64,000 nt of DNA from Bradyrhizobium sp. 132 (GTDB lineage: Bacteria; Pseudomonadota; Alphaproteobacteria; Rhizobiales; Xanthobacteraceae), in the NCBI RefSeq assembly GCF_023074185.1, contig NZ_JADPKY010000071.1, positions 62,001 to 126,000 of the forward strand. Direction: 5' to 3'. Positions 25,310 through 33,853 of the stretch are shown one piece after another; positions within the stretch are counted from its first letter, which is position 1, and every line of letters starts with the position of its first letter. Position numbers and translations under genes: made by a program. The notes below the pieces were generated by a model. The model had not been told where the DNA came from. It did no database searches and saw only the letters and a program-made list of their open reading frames with translations.

Positions 25310-26407
25310 ATGAGCGCGCATAGTCCGATGCCCCGGTCGGCCTGGATCTTTCCGGCCCTGGCCGTGCTGTTGTATGCAGCCGTCAGCGCGACGGGCTATG
25401 TGTTCACGCTGTCGGTTGGCGGGCTCTTCTTCGCCATCGTGCTCCTCGTCATCCTGTTCGGCACCGTCTTTGCCGCGGTTCATCATGCCGAAGTGATCGC
25501 CGAACGGGTCGGCGAACCCTATGGCACGCTGGTGCTGACTCTCTCGGTGACCATCATCGAGGTGGCGCTGATCACCACGATCATGCTGGGCGACAAGCCT
25601 GCCCCCGAACTGGCGCGCGACACCGTGTTCGCCGTGGTCATGATCGTCTGCAACGGCCTTGTCGGGCTCTGCATCTTCATCGGCGGCCTGCGCTATCGTG
25701 AGCAGGGCTTTCAGCTCTCCGGCGCCAACGTCTATCTCAGCGTGCTGTTCGCGCTCGCGACCATCACCCTGATCATGCCGAACTACACGACCACCACGCC
25801 GGGCCCGGTCTATTCGGCGATTCAACTCGGCTTCGTCGACGTGGTTACGCTCGCGCTGTATGGGGTGTTTCTCTACACCCAGACCGTGCTGCACAAGGAT
25901 TACTTCGTTCACGAACGGGAGGATGGCAGGATCGGCGAGGCGCATCTGTCGGTCCGGACCTTGGTGCTCAGCGTCGTGCTGCTGCTGATTGCGCTGCTGG
26001 CGGTCGTGCTGCTGTCCAAGAAATTCTCGCTGGTGGTCGACGCCGTTGCGGCCAGGATCGGTGCGCCGCCTGCCTTTGCCGGACTTCTGGTCGCGCTTTT
26101 GATCCTGCTGCCGGAAGGCGTCGCGGCCGTCTCGGCGGCCCGCAAGAACGACCTCCAGAAGAGCATCAACCTCGCGCTGGGCTCGTCGCTGGCCACCATC
26201 GGGCTGACCTTCCCGGCCGTCGGTGTCGCTACCTATGCGCTCGACAAGGAACTCAAGCTCGGTCTCAGCGCCCAGGGCAGCGTCCTTTTGCTCCTGACCT
26301 TCTTCCTGAGTATGCTGACCTTCGGTACGGGTAGGACCAATGTTCTGTTCGGGCTGGTCCATATGGTGGTATTTGCCGTCTACGTGTTCATGGTTTTCGT
26401 GCCCTGA
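25310..26407 (+). CDS. chaA: calcium/sodium:proton antiporter ChaA
   Basis: A 365-residue protein of the CaCA superfamily with about 11 transmembrane helices. The two alpha repeats are visible as GEPYGTLVLTLSVTIIEVAL and LLPEGVAAVSAARKNDLQKS (with SINLALGSSLATIGLTFPAV), each with the acidic residue that binds the cation. An acidic/His-rich loop (HKDYFVHEREDGRIGE) lies between them. ChaA exchanges Ca2+, Na+ or K+ for protons and protects against alkali and salt stress. GGAG upstream of the ATG supports the start. Confidence 0.92.
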   Translation: MSAHSPMPRSAWIFPALAVLLYAAVSATGYVFTLSVGGLFFAIVLLVILFGTVFAAVHHAEVIAERVGEPYGTLVLTLSVTIIEVALITTIMLGDKPAPELARDTVFAVVMIVCNGLVGLCIFIGGLRYREQGFQLSGANVYLSVLFALATITLIMPNYTTTTPGPVYSAIQLGFVDVVTLALYGVFLYTQTVLHKDYFVHEREDGRIGEAHLSVRTLVLSVVLLLIALLAVVLLSKKFSLVVDAVAARIGAPPAFAGLLVALLILLPEGVAAVSAARKNDLQKSINLALGSSLATIGLTFPAVGVATYALDKELKLGLSAQGSVLLLLTFFLSMLTFGTGRTNVLFGLVHMVVFAVYVFMVFVP

Positions 26408-26409
26408 AC

Positions 26410-26427
26410 CGGTTTTCGGGATCATGC
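26410..26427. repeat. partial REP-like half element
   Basis: CGGTTTTC-GGGATCATGC resembles one arm plus loop end of the element at 2144-2184 (GCGGTTTTCCGGATCATGC when read on the other strand). It lies between chaA and the cupin gene. Confidence 0.45.
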
Positions 26428-26442
26428 CCCAGGAGAGTTCCG

Positions 26443-26727
26443 ATGCTTGCCGCCAAGTCCGAGGTTCAGGTCGACAATGAGCAGGTTCGGGTGACGGAGT
26501 GGCGGCTCGCTCCAAACAGCGCCACCGGGCATCACACCCACGGCATGGACTACGTCATTGTTCCCATCGTCGCGGGGGAAATGACCATCGTGGCGCCAAA
26601 TGACGAGCGGTCCAAGGCGCAGCTTGCGGCTGGAAAATCCTACTTTCGCAAGGCGGGCGTCCAACACGACGTGCTTAACGAAACTGCAACCGAGATCGTG
26701 TTCCTTGAGATCGAGCTGAAGCCGTAA
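26443..26727 (+). CDS. cupin-domain protein
   Basis: A 94-residue single-domain cupin. The first motif is GHHTHGMDYVIVPIVAGEM, with HxH and a downstream acidic residue as potential metal ligands; the second is FRKAGVQHDVLNET with a His. It may bind a metal or small ligand; no enzymatic activity can be assigned. AGGAGAG seven bases upstream supports the ATG. Confidence 0.8.
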   Translation: MLAAKSEVQVDNEQVRVTEWRLAPNSATGHHTHGMDYVIVPIVAGEMTIVAPNDERSKAQLAAGKSYFRKAGVQHDVLNETATEIVFLEIELKP

Positions 26728-26819
26728 GTCCGGCGTACTTCTTTGCCATTGATCCGTCGCAGTTGATCCCTCACTATGCCTCAAAGTTCCCGCATCAGAT
26801 CGCGCGGGGAGTGGCCGGA

Positions 26820-27821
26820 ATGCTGAAATACGTCGCTAAAATCTCGATGGACATCTTCCCCTCGGTGCTCGCAACGATCATCGGGGCATACATCGTTAAT
26901 CACTACATCAACGCCAAGCCGGCGGCGGATGCCCCTGCGGCCGTGATGGCGCCTGCCGAGGCCGGCAAGAACGGCAAGCCCGCCGATGTGGCCAACCTCC
27001 CGGCGCACGGCGTCAAAGCCAAGGGCATCTCCGAGAAGGGCGTGACGGACAAGCCGGCGGCCGAGAAGACTGCCGAGCAGCCGGGCGCTGAGCCCAAGAC
27101 GACTGAGAAGACCACTGAGAAGGCGACTGCGGACGTAGCGCCGGCCGAGCCCGCCCCGCGCGGTAAGACGTCCGCGCGCGAGAAGGCGGTCGCCAAGTCC
27201 AACCCGGCTGTCACGGCACCCGCTCCCTCCGCCCCGGTGGTGGAGGCCAATTCGGCGCCGGCTGCTGCCGCTCCGGCTGCAACCGCCGATGCCAACGATC
27301 TTGTGCGCGCTGCGATCGAGCGCCTGCGCAAGTCGCCTGAGGGCAAAGCGATTGAGGCCAAGTCCTTCGAGACCAAGCCTTCCGAAACTAAATCTTCCGA
27401 GACCAAGTCTTCCGAGACCAAGTCTTCCGAAACCAAGTCGGTCGAGAGGACCCAGGAGCCTGCCGTGCGGGAAGCCGCCCGCACCCCGGAAGCCCCGCGT
27501 ATTATCCCCATGGACCCGTCGATGGTACGGCCGTTGCCGCCCCCGATCACGGTCTCGACGACGCCCGCACCCGAGGCCTATGGCAATGGTGGCTCGTCGC
27601 AGGCGAGCCCGCCCTACACGGCCTCGGTCGGCAACGAGAACCCAAATCGGTTGACGCCGCCGGCTGATATTCCGGTCCCGATGATCGCGCCCCCGCTCGA
27701 CCTGCGCGCCGATGCCGGCGCGTCCATGCCGCGGCCGAAGACCAATGTCGCCGACGACATGCTGTCGGGCGTCAAGTCCATGTTCCATTCCGTTCTACCG
27801 AAGAGCGACACCCCGGATTAA
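26820..27821 (+). CDS. single-pass membrane protein with Ala/Pro/Lys-rich repeat region
   Basis: A 333-residue protein. One transmembrane helix lies near the start (ISMDIFPSVLATIIGAYIVN), then ~300 residues of low-complexity Ala/Pro/Glu/Lys/Thr sequence with no recognised domain. Residues ~183-207 contain tandem SETKS pentapeptides. Pro-rich blocks (RPLPPPITVSTT, RLTPPADIPVPMIAPP) follow, and the C terminus is DDMLSGVKSMFHSVLPKSD. The helix probably anchors a disordered tail; from charge alone the side of the membrane is uncertain. The ATG at 26820 is preferred because GGGGAG lies about ten bases upstream. Function unknown. Confidence 0.6.
   Translation: MLKYVAKISMDIFPSVLATIIGAYIVNHYINAKPAADAPAAVMAPAEAGKNGKPADVANLPAHGVKAKGISEKGVTDKPAAEKTAEQPGAEPKTTEKTTEKATADVAPAEPAPRGKTSAREKAVAKSNPAVTAPAPSAPVVEANSAPAAAAPAATADANDLVRAAIERLRKSPEGKAIEAKSFETKPSETKSSETKSSETKSSETKSVERTQEPAVREAARTPEAPRIIPMDPSMVRPLPPPITVSTTPAPEAYGNGGSSQASPPYTASVGNENPNRLTPPADIPVPMIAPPLDLRADAGASMPRPKTNVADDMLSGVKSMFHSVLPKSDTPD
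27366..27440 (+). repeat. 15-bp tandem coding repeat (SETKS units)
   Basis: Five 15-bp units encode FETKP, SETKS, SETKS, SETKS, SETKS; the central two units are identical at the DNA level and the outer ones differ at one or more bases. Slippage could change the copy number without shifting the frame. Confidence 0.85.
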
Positions 27822-27848
27822 GACGGGGCCTGCGCTGCGCCAGAATCG

Positions 27849-28499
27849 TCAGCCGCCGACGCGGGCGAGGCCGCTGCGGGCGGCATCGTCGCGTGGACGA
27901 AGCGAGACCGCCTTGGTGTAGGACGCCGCCGCCTTGGTCCTGTCGCCCAGCCGTTCATAGGCTTGTCCGCGTGTGCTCCAGACCTGGGCATTGTGCGGGT
28001 CGGCCTCGGAGGCCTCGTCCAGATCGGCCGCAGCTTCCTTGACCTTGCCGAGGGCGAGATAGCTGATGGCGCGGCCGAGCAGCGGCTCGACCTTCTGCGG
28101 GTTGAGTCCGCTCGCGGAGCTGAAATCGGCGATCGCGAAGTCGTGCTGGTTTTTGCTTTGGTAGATCAGGGCGCGGCCATAGAGCGCCTGCGCATTGTAG
28201 GGGTCGAGCCCGACCGCGAGATTGAATTCATCGAGCGCGGCCGCCGTCTCGCCGGACTTTGCCAGGCCCTGAGCCTTTGCCGTATGGGCCTGGGCTTCGC
28301 TGACGTTGTTGGCGCTGACCACGTTCTCAGCCGACGTGGCAGTCTTGGGCGCCTCCTGCGGCTTCTCCTTCTCCGGCATCAGCGATCCCAGATCGAAGGA
28401 GCAGCCGCAGAGTGCAATCCCCGTCAAGGCCAGCGCGAGCGGCTGCTGCCAGATCTGGCGGAACCGCGCCAAGCGGCGCTTGGGGAAAGGAGAGGCCAT
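27849..28499 (-). CDS. TPR-repeat lipoprotein
   Basis: A 216-residue protein. An N-terminal hydrophobic segment ends in the lipobox-like LCGCSFD (Cys ~32), so it is probably a lipoprotein. Four TPR units follow from residue ~70 (GLAKSGETAAALDEFNLAVG, YGRALIYQSKNQHDFAIAD, LGRAISYLALGKVKEAAADL, STRGQAYERLGDRTKAAASY). TPR proteins of this size act as scaffolds in the envelope; no partner can be named. It converges on the repeat-rich membrane protein gene. Confidence 0.82.
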   Translation of the reverse strand: MASPFPKRRLARFRQIWQQPLALALTGIALCGCSFDLGSLMPEKEKPQEAPKTATSAENVVSANNVSEAQAHTAKAQGLAKSGETAAALDEFNLAVGLDPYNAQALYGRALIYQSKNQHDFAIADFSSASGLNPQKVEPLLGRAISYLALGKVKEAAADLDEASEADPHNAQVWSTRGQAYERLGDRTKAAASYTKAVSLRPRDDAARSGLARVGG

Positions 28500-28569
28500 C
28501 TACGGTTCGCTCGCGCCGGTGCCGCATCGGTAGTGCCCGTCCCAGAAAGGCACCGCTCACAAAACAATA

Positions 28570-28590
28570 ACGCGGACCAGGGGCCCGCGT
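28570..28590 (-). terminator. terminator-like hairpin after rpsU
   Basis: Read on the minus strand, ACGCGG-GCC-CCT-GGT-CCGCGT forms a nine-bp stem (one G-T pair) about 35 bases after the rpsU stop, followed by TTATTGTTTTG. Confidence 0.65.
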
Positions 28591-28624
28591 CATCGAAAAC
28601 TGTAGTCTTTTCAGGTCAGGTAAA

Positions 28625-28939
28625 TCAGCGCGGTCCGCGCGGACCAGCACTTGCACCAGCGCCAGCACCCGGGCCGCCACGACCGCCACGATCACCGCCG
28701 GGGCCAGCGCCGAACACCGGCTTCGGCTTCATCGGCAGCAGGCCTTCGCGCTGCAGCTTCTTGCGGGCCAGCTTGCGCGCGCGGCGCACGGCTTCGGCCT
28801 TTTCGCGGGCCTTCTTCTCGGAGGGCTTCTCGTAGTGACCGCGGAGCTTCATCTCGCGGAAAATACCCTCGCGCTGCATCTTCTTCTTCAGCGCCTTGAG
28901 GGCTTGATCGACATTGTTATCGCGGACGAGAACCTGCAC
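28625..28939 (-). CDS. rpsU: 30S ribosomal protein S21
   Basis: A 104-residue S21: [40 protein letters not shown] and a strongly basic [18 protein letters not shown]. The typical S21 is about 70 residues; here the last ~30 are a Gly/Pro/Arg tail with RGG-like repeats ([13 protein letters not shown]). S21 binds the 30S platform near the anti-Shine-Dalgarno region during initiation. A terminator-like hairpin lies downstream. The start codon matches the family N terminus exactly. Confidence 0.95.
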   Translation of the reverse strand: MQVLVRDNNVDQALKALKKKMQREGIFREMKLRGHYEKPSEKKAREKAEAVRRARKLARKKLQREGLLPMKPKPVFGAGPGGDRGGRGGPGAGAGASAGPRGPR

Positions 28940-29198
28940 GCGGCATCCTCTTCAGTGGATCGGATTTGAATTCTGGTAAGTCAAAGGGGATGGCGAAGAC
29001 GCGCAAGCCCTTAACCTTGAGGGCGCGGATGTATCAGACAAAACTGGGGATGTCCACCGACCAACCGCGTTTTCGGGCCAAGTTCAGCCATCAAATGAGG
29101 CAAAATACCACTGTGCGGCCCTGATTTGGGAGATTTGACGCCAAGGGCGGGGCCGTTCCGGAGCTTGTTCCGGAATCCTTGAAAGCAGGGGACGACAC

Positions 29199-29921
29199 AT
29201 GGATATGAAAAAATACGCGGCCGAGGCTATCGGCACCTTTTGGCTCACATTCGCAGGTTGCGGGAGCGCGGTGATCGCAGCCGGCTTTCCGCAGGTTGGT
29301 ATCGGTCTGGTCGGTGTTTCCCTCGCATTCGGGCTGAGCGTGGTCACCATGGCCTATGCGATCGGCCACATCTCCGGCTGCCATCTCAACCCGGCTGTCA
29401 CGGTCGGTCTTGCTGCCGGCGGGCGTTTTCCGGCCGGACAGATCCTGCCCTATGTGATCGCGCAGGTGGCCGGCGCGATCGTGGCCGCGTGGCTCCTCTA
29501 CGTCATCGCAAGTGGAGCTCCCGGCTTCGACGTCAGCAAAGGATTCGCGTCCAACGGTTACGACGCCCATTCGCCCGGCCAGTACAGCATGATCGTGTGC
29601 TTCCTCACCGAAGTGGTGATGACCATGATGTTCCTGTTCATCATCATGGGCGCCACCCATGGCCGTGCGCCCGTGGGCTTTGCGCCGCTGGCGATCGGGC
29701 TCGCGCTGGTGATGATCCATCTCGTCAGCATCCCCGTCACCAACACCTCGGTGAACCCGGCGCGCAGCACGGGTCCCGCATTGTTCGTCGGCGGCTGGGC
29801 GACCGCGCAGCTCTGGTTGTTCTGGGTTGCGCCACTGATCGGCGGCGCGCTGGGCGGGGTGATCTATCGCTGGCTCAGCGACGAGCCCACCGGCGTCGTC
29901 GCGGGCGCGAAGACGGCGTAA
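29199..29921 (+). CDS. aqpZ: aquaporin Z
   Basis: A 240-residue MIP channel with six transmembrane helices and both NPA loops: [10 protein letters not shown] and [10 protein letters not shown]. The residues expected at the selectivity filter (Phe in TFWLTF, His in MIHLVS, Thr and Arg in NTSVNPARS) match the water-selective AqpZ set rather than glycerol facilitators. It equilibrates water across the inner membrane. AGGGGA lies seven to eight bases upstream of the ATG. It converges on purK across a hairpin. Confidence 0.94.
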   Translation: MDMKKYAAEAIGTFWLTFAGCGSAVIAAGFPQVGIGLVGVSLAFGLSVVTMAYAIGHISGCHLNPAVTVGLAAGGRFPAGQILPYVIAQVAGAIVAAWLLYVIASGAPGFDVSKGFASNGYDAHSPGQYSMIVCFLTEVVMTMMFLFIIMGATHGRAPVGFAPLAIGLALVMIHLVSIPVTNTSVNPARSTGPALFVGGWATAQLWLFWVAPLIGGALGGVIYRWLSDEPTGVVAGAKTA

Positions 29922-29929
29922 TTGCAAAG

Positions 29930-29957
29930 CGGGATCGCGGCATGCGCCGCGGTCCCG
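29930..29957. terminator. bidirectional hairpin between aqpZ and purK
   Basis: CGGGATCGCGGC (29930-29941), loop ATGC, GCCGCGGTCCCG (29946-29957): a 12-bp stem with one wobble. It lies between the convergent stops and touches the purK stop codon. Confidence 0.6.
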
Positions 29958-31064
29958 TTACTTGCCGGTCGTGGGTCGCACTTCGGTGACGTGGCCCATC
30001 TTGCGGCCGGCGCGCGGCGCGCCCTTGCCGTAGATGTGCACGGTCGCGCCTGGCACGCTCAGCCACTTGTCGTAGTCTTTGATCTCGTCGCCGATCAGAT
30101 TGGTCATGGTGACGACCTCGCCGTGGCGCACGGGCTTGCCTAGGGGCCAGCCGGCAATGGCGCGGATATGCTGCTCGAACTGCGAAATTGACGCACCGTC
30201 GAGCGTCCAGTGTCCGGAATTGTGCACGCGCGGAGCGATCTCGTTGACCAGCACCTTCGGTCCGGTGCCGTTGGCGAGCACGAACATCTCGACGGCGAGC
30301 ACGCCGACATAATCGAGCGCGCTCGCGATCTTGCCGGCGATGCTGCGCGCTTCCTCGGCGAGCGCGTCCGGGATCCGGGCGGGCGCACGGGAAATCTTCA
30401 GGATGTGATCGCGGTGCTCGTTTTCAGTGACGTCAAAACACTCGACCTGACCTGTGGCCGAACGGGCGGTGATCACGGAAATCTCGCGCTCGTACGGCAC
30501 GAAGGCTTCCAGGATCGCCGATTTGGTGGCGAGACTGGTCCACACTTTCGCGATGTCGTCGCCCTCGCGGATGATGGCTTGGCCCTTGCCGTCATAGCCG
30601 AAGCGGCGGGTCTTCAGCACCGCCGGAAGGCCGATCCTGACGATCGCCTCGCGCAACGACGAGACCGAGGTGACGTCGGCATAGGCTGCGGTGCCGATGC
30701 CGAGCCGCGTCACGAAATCCTTCTCGGCGAGCCGGTCCTGGGTGGTCTCGAGGATCTTGCGGTTGGGCAGCACGGGGCGCCGCGCATCCAGCACCATCGC
30801 GGCCGCGGACGGCACGTTCTCGAATTCATAGGTGATGACATCGACGTCGTTGGCGAACAGCTCGAGCGCTTCGACGTCGGCATATTCGGCGCAGGTCGCG
30901 TTCAGGACGACGTCGAAGGCCGGCGAGTCCGGATCGGGCGAGAACACCTGGCAGCGCAGGCCGAGCCGGGCCGCCGCCATGGCCAGCATCCGCCCCAATT
31001 GTCCGCCGCCGAGGATGCCGATGGTGTCGCCGGGCTTCAGCTTCACCTGCTTTGCGTCAGTCAC
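29958..31064 (-). CDS. purK: N5-carboxyaminoimidazole ribonucleotide synthase
   Basis: A 368-residue ATP-grasp enzyme of purine synthesis that makes N5-CAIR from AIR, bicarbonate and ATP. The N-terminal [20 protein letters not shown] nucleotide fold, [13 protein letters not shown] in the ATP-grasp domain, EMFVLANG and [18 protein letters not shown] near the active site are all present. Length is normal. Its start overlaps the purE stop by four bases, so the pair is coupled. Confidence 0.96.
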   Translation of the reverse strand: MTDAKQVKLKPGDTIGILGGGQLGRMLAMAAARLGLRCQVFSPDPDSPAFDVVLNATCAEYADVEALELFANDVDVITYEFENVPSAAAMVLDARRPVLPNRKILETTQDRLAEKDFVTRLGIGTAAYADVTSVSSLREAIVRIGLPAVLKTRRFGYDGKGQAIIREGDDIAKVWTSLATKSAILEAFVPYEREISVITARSATGQVECFDVTENEHRDHILKISRAPARIPDALAEEARSIAGKIASALDYVGVLAVEMFVLANGTGPKVLVNEIAPRVHNSGHWTLDGASISQFEQHIRAIAGWPLGKPVRHGEVVTMTNLIGDEIKDYDKWLSVPGATVHIYGKGAPRAGRKMGHVTEVRPTTGK

Positions 31065-31549
31065 GCCTTGTCCTCCGGACGCTCGGCAACCGCCTCGGTC
31101 TGCGCCTTGCGCCAGGCGGCCAAGCGATCGGCCAAGGCCGGGTCGGACAAGGCCAGCACGGCAGCCGCCAGCAGCGCCGCATTGATGGCGCCGGCCTTGC
31201 CGATGGCGAGGGTCCCGACCGGGATGCCCGCAGGCATCTGGACGATCGAATAGAGCGAATCAATGCCCCTGAGCGTCCTGGATTCGACGGGAACGCCGAA
31301 CACGGGCAGTTCCGTCAGCGCCGCCGCCATGCCGGGCAGGTGCGCAGCGCCACCCGCGCCGGCGATGATGACCTTGTAACCGGCCACCTTGGCGCCCTTG
31401 GCGAACGCAAACAGCCGGTCGGGGGTGCGGTGGGCCGAAACGATGCGGGTATCGGCGGCAACGCCGAGCGCTGCAAGCGTGTCGGCGGCATGCCGCATCG
31501 TGTCCCAGTCCGACTGGCTTCCCATGATAACGGCGATCGGCGCGGTCAT
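31061..31549 (-). CDS. purE: N5-CAIR mutase
   Basis: A 162-residue class I PurE that converts N5-CAIR to CAIR. Motifs are [12 protein letters not shown] (phosphate loop), [15 protein letters not shown] with the catalytic His, and [19 protein letters not shown]. It acts directly before or after PurK in the pathway and is translated just ahead of it, with overlapping codons. It is probably an octamer in the cytosol, as in known PurE. Confidence 0.96.
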   Translation of the reverse strand: MTAPIAVIMGSQSDWDTMRHAADTLAALGVAADTRIVSAHRTPDRLFAFAKGAKVAGYKVIIAGAGGAAHLPGMAAALTELPVFGVPVESRTLRGIDSLYSIVQMPAGIPVGTLAIGKAGAINAALLAAAVLALSDPALADRLAAWRKAQTEAVAERPEDKA

Positions 31550-31636
31550 GACGTCAATTGTGCTCGAAAAACAGAAAGATAGGCCAGATTAACGGTTCCG
31601 GCCGGCGGCTCGCAAGGCGGTGGCAAGGAGAAGCGA

Positions 31637-32428
31637 ATGCACTATCCTGTCTTGGTGAATCCCCGCAAGCCTTCATTGAGCAGGATGCCCATGAAGAAAC
31701 CAAAAACGGCGAGCGCTGCGAAGGCCAAAAAGGGCCTGAAGACCAGCGCCAGCCGCTCCAAAGCTGCCTCCAAAAGCCCGGCCAAGCGCCCGGCCGGGCG
31801 TTCGATCAAACCGTTGCGGCGCGAAGCGTCGGCCGATGACGGTGCCAAGACGGCCATCAAGACGGCCATCCGCAACCTCCGGAGCAAGCTCAAGGGGGCG
31901 CTGCGGCGGGTCGCGGAACTCGAAGCCGCCGCCGACACCGACTTCCTGCTCGAGATTCCGAACCGGCGCGGCTTCGAGCGCGAGCTCGCGCGCGCCGTCG
32001 CCTACATGAAGCGTTACCGCGCCAGCGGCGCGCTGATCGTGCTCGACGTCGATCGGTTGAAGCCGATCAACGATTCCTTCGGCCATGCCGCCGGCGACGA
32101 GGTGCTGAAGGCGATTGCCACAACGCTGGCGCGGCAGATCCGCGCCTCGGACGTGGTCGGCCGGCTCGGCGGCGACGAGTTCGCGCTGCTGCTCTGGAAT
32201 CTCAGCGAGACCGACGCCAAGGCGAAGGCCGCGGCCTTCGAGGAGGCCATCGACGAATTGTCCTTTGTGTTCCACGGTCAGCACGTGAGCGCGGGCGCCT
32301 CTGCCGGCGTCGCCCTGCTTGGCATGCAGTCCGACGCCGCGCGCGCGCTGGAGGAGGCCGATGCCGCCATGTATGTGCGCAAGGCGCACCGGCGGCATGA
32401 ACCGGGCATCAGGCTCGTCAGCAGCTGA
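31637..32428 (+). CDS. GGDEF diguanylate cyclase
   Basis: A 263-residue protein. The first ~75 residues are Lys/Ala/Ser-rich (KKPKTASAAKAKKG), followed by a short coiled coil (KTAIRNLRSKLKGALRRVAEL) and one GGDEF domain (about 95-262). The active-site motif RLGGDEFALLL is intact. RASD five residues before it matches the inhibitory I-site RxxD, so c-di-GMP product feedback is likely. There is no sensory domain or transmembrane helix. AAGGAG nine bases upstream of ATG 31637 supports this start; ATG 31688 (MPMKKPK) is an alternative. Confidence 0.88.
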   Translation: MHYPVLVNPRKPSLSRMPMKKPKTASAAKAKKGLKTSASRSKAASKSPAKRPAGRSIKPLRREASADDGAKTAIKTAIRNLRSKLKGALRRVAELEAAADTDFLLEIPNRRGFERELARAVAYMKRYRASGALIVLDVDRLKPINDSFGHAAGDEVLKAIATTLARQIRASDVVGRLGGDEFALLLWNLSETDAKAKAAAFEEAIDELSFVFHGQHVSAGASAGVALLGMQSDAARALEEADAAMYVRKAHRRHEPGIRLVSS

Positions 32429-32430
32429 TT

Positions 32431-32682
32431 TCAGAGCGTGCCGAGGTCTTCCGGTACATTGCCGAAGCGGCGGAGCAGTTTGGCGTCACCGAATTCGCCG
32501 GTCATGGGATTGCCGCTGCGGCTGAACGCGACCGCGCCGATGTGGCCGGCGCTGTGCGACATAATTTCGGCGCGCCGTAACGCGGCCGCCGAGGTCTGGC
32601 ATTCTTCGGCCGCACCTGCGACCGGCGATCCGTCGTCGTCGGTCAGGAAGGGTAATGCTACGTAATAGGTGACATCGGACAT
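32431..32682 (-). CDS. small conserved-looking hypothetical protein
   Basis: An 83-residue protein starting MSDVTYYVALPFLTDDDG, with AALRRAEIMSHSAGHIGAVAF and a C-terminal DAKLLRRFGNVPEDL. GGAG nine bases before the ATG and normal codon use argue for coding. No family is recognised. It ends two bases from the convergent cyclase stop codon. Confidence 0.6.
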   Translation of the reverse strand: MSDVTYYVALPFLTDDDGSPVAGAAEECQTSAAALRRAEIMSHSAGHIGAVAFSRSGNPMTGEFGDAKLLRRFGNVPEDLGTL

Positions 32683-32705
32683 GGTCGGCTCCGATAGCTG
32701 ACAGC

Positions 32706-32924
32706 TCAGGCGGCGCTGCTCTTGCTCCGCATCGTGCTGCGTGAGGACTCCGGAATGCAGCCGGCGGAAATCGCCGCCCGCAATTCTTCGAGCTCGGCCT
32801 CCAGATATTCATTGGCCATGATCAGCGCCTTGATGGTGCTGCGCAGATTGCCGTCGCACATGGCGATCGCCTGATCGCAGGCTTGTTCATAATGGCTGTT
32901 GTCGAGAAGGGCGGTTGCCGTCAT
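32706..32924 (-). CDS. small hypothetical protein (helical)
   Basis: About 72 residues: MTATALLDNSHYEQACDQAI, AMCDGNLRSTIKALIMANEYL, EAELEELRAAISAG. Predicted to be mostly helical with a short coiled coil. The ATG at 32924 is preferred over 32942 because AAGGAAAA lies eight bases upstream. It precedes the 83-residue protein by 23 bases on the same strand, so the two probably form an operon. Function unknown. Confidence 0.55.
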   Translation of the reverse strand: MTATALLDNSHYEQACDQAIAMCDGNLRSTIKALIMANEYLEAELEELRAAISAGCIPESSRSTMRSKSSAA

Positions 32925-33040
32925 CTGCGTTTTCCTTGGCATTTTCCTGGGGCGCTCGGTGCCAAAATGTTCTTATTTTGTTCCTTTGGAGTCAAGCGGA
33001 TTCACGTGCGGCGGGCCGCCGCAAAGCCATTCCCTGTGGA

Positions 33041-33247
33041 TCAGGCGATGATGTCCGGCGTGATCTGATCTTCGATGAACGCGATACGGTCGCGCAACAA
33101 CAGCTTGCGTTTCTTCAGCCGCTGTAACCGCAACAGGTCGGGGGCGGGCGATTGATGCAGTGCATCGATCGCCGCATCGAGATCTCGGTGTTCCTGGTGC
33201 AACCGGGCGAGCTCGGATTCGAGTTCGCGCTCGTCTTCATTGGTCAT
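33041..33247 (-). CDS. DUF465 (YdcH-like) small protein
   Basis: A 68-residue, highly charged helical protein: MTNEDERELESELARLHQEH, RDLDAAIDALHQSPAPDLLR and LQRLKKRKLLLRDRIAFIED. The LKKRKLLLRDRI segment is the DUF465 signature. Its role is unknown. A second DUF465 gene lies 335 bases away on the opposite strand. Confidence 0.85.
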   Translation of the reverse strand: MTNEDERELESELARLHQEHRDLDAAIDALHQSPAPDLLRLQRLKKRKLLLRDRIAFIEDQITPDIIA

Positions 33248-33581
33248 GTTTGCGGTGGCCGAAAAACCGATAGGCGTGAGAGAGATTAAGGCTGTGGATG
33301 CCCTGTGGAAATTATCGTCCTTGCGCGGCGTGATCGCAAGCGATCTGCGACCGTCGCTCGCCGATCTCCCGCGACATATTTCTGCGGCTTGCGACGGCGC
33401 TGCGCAAGCACGTTGATATCATGGATTTTTCCCGCGTGGTTCCCTTGCTCACGCTTCGTTACATATGAATTTTCAAAAATGACGGTGCGACGACGGATAC
33501 CCATCGACAGAACGAATCGGTGATGTAGACTTCCTTGTCCGGATCGAATCCTAAAGGTTCAAACTACCGAGGAGGTTTCGA
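33248..33581. other. divergent intergenic region between two DUF465 genes
   Basis: 334 bases, AT-richer than average (notably 33410-33480). No gene features are seen; an open frame on the minus strand (33286-33504) lacks family features. It should contain both divergent promoters, but I could not place them. Confidence 0.4.
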
Positions 33582-33761
33582 ATGACAATTCAGGCACATC
33601 TCGTTGAATTGGAGCGGAAGCACAAAGTTCTCGAAAACGAACTGCACGAAGCTCTCGTGCACCTTTCAACAGACGACCTGCAAATTGTTGAGTTGAAGCG
33701 CCGGAAGTTGATGGTCAAGGACCAGATCGAGCGTCTCAGGCACGGCGACACGCTCCACTAG
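33582..33761 (+). CDS. DUF465 small protein, second copy
   Basis: A 59-residue protein: MTIQAHLVELERKHKVLENE, LHEALVHLSTDDLQIVELKR, RKLMVKDQIERLRHGDTLH. The VELKRRKLMVKDQIERL segment matches DUF465 and parallels the divergent paralogue. A strong GAGGAGG lies seven bases before the ATG. Base composition is lower in GC than neighbouring genes. Function unknown. Confidence 0.85.
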   Translation: MTIQAHLVELERKHKVLENELHEALVHLSTDDLQIVELKRRKLMVKDQIERLRHGDTLH

Positions 33762-33853
33762 TAACCCCGTAATAGCGTAAAATTGATCGTACCCTTTCAC
33801 GCAGGGGTGAGAGCCTGTGCGCTCATCCTTGCGGCAAGGTGCGCGCCGCGCAA

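Noticed and set aside
27366..27440. Tandem repeat considered as a CRISPR array
   Set aside because: Units are 15 bp with no spacers and encode in-frame SETKS pentapeptides.
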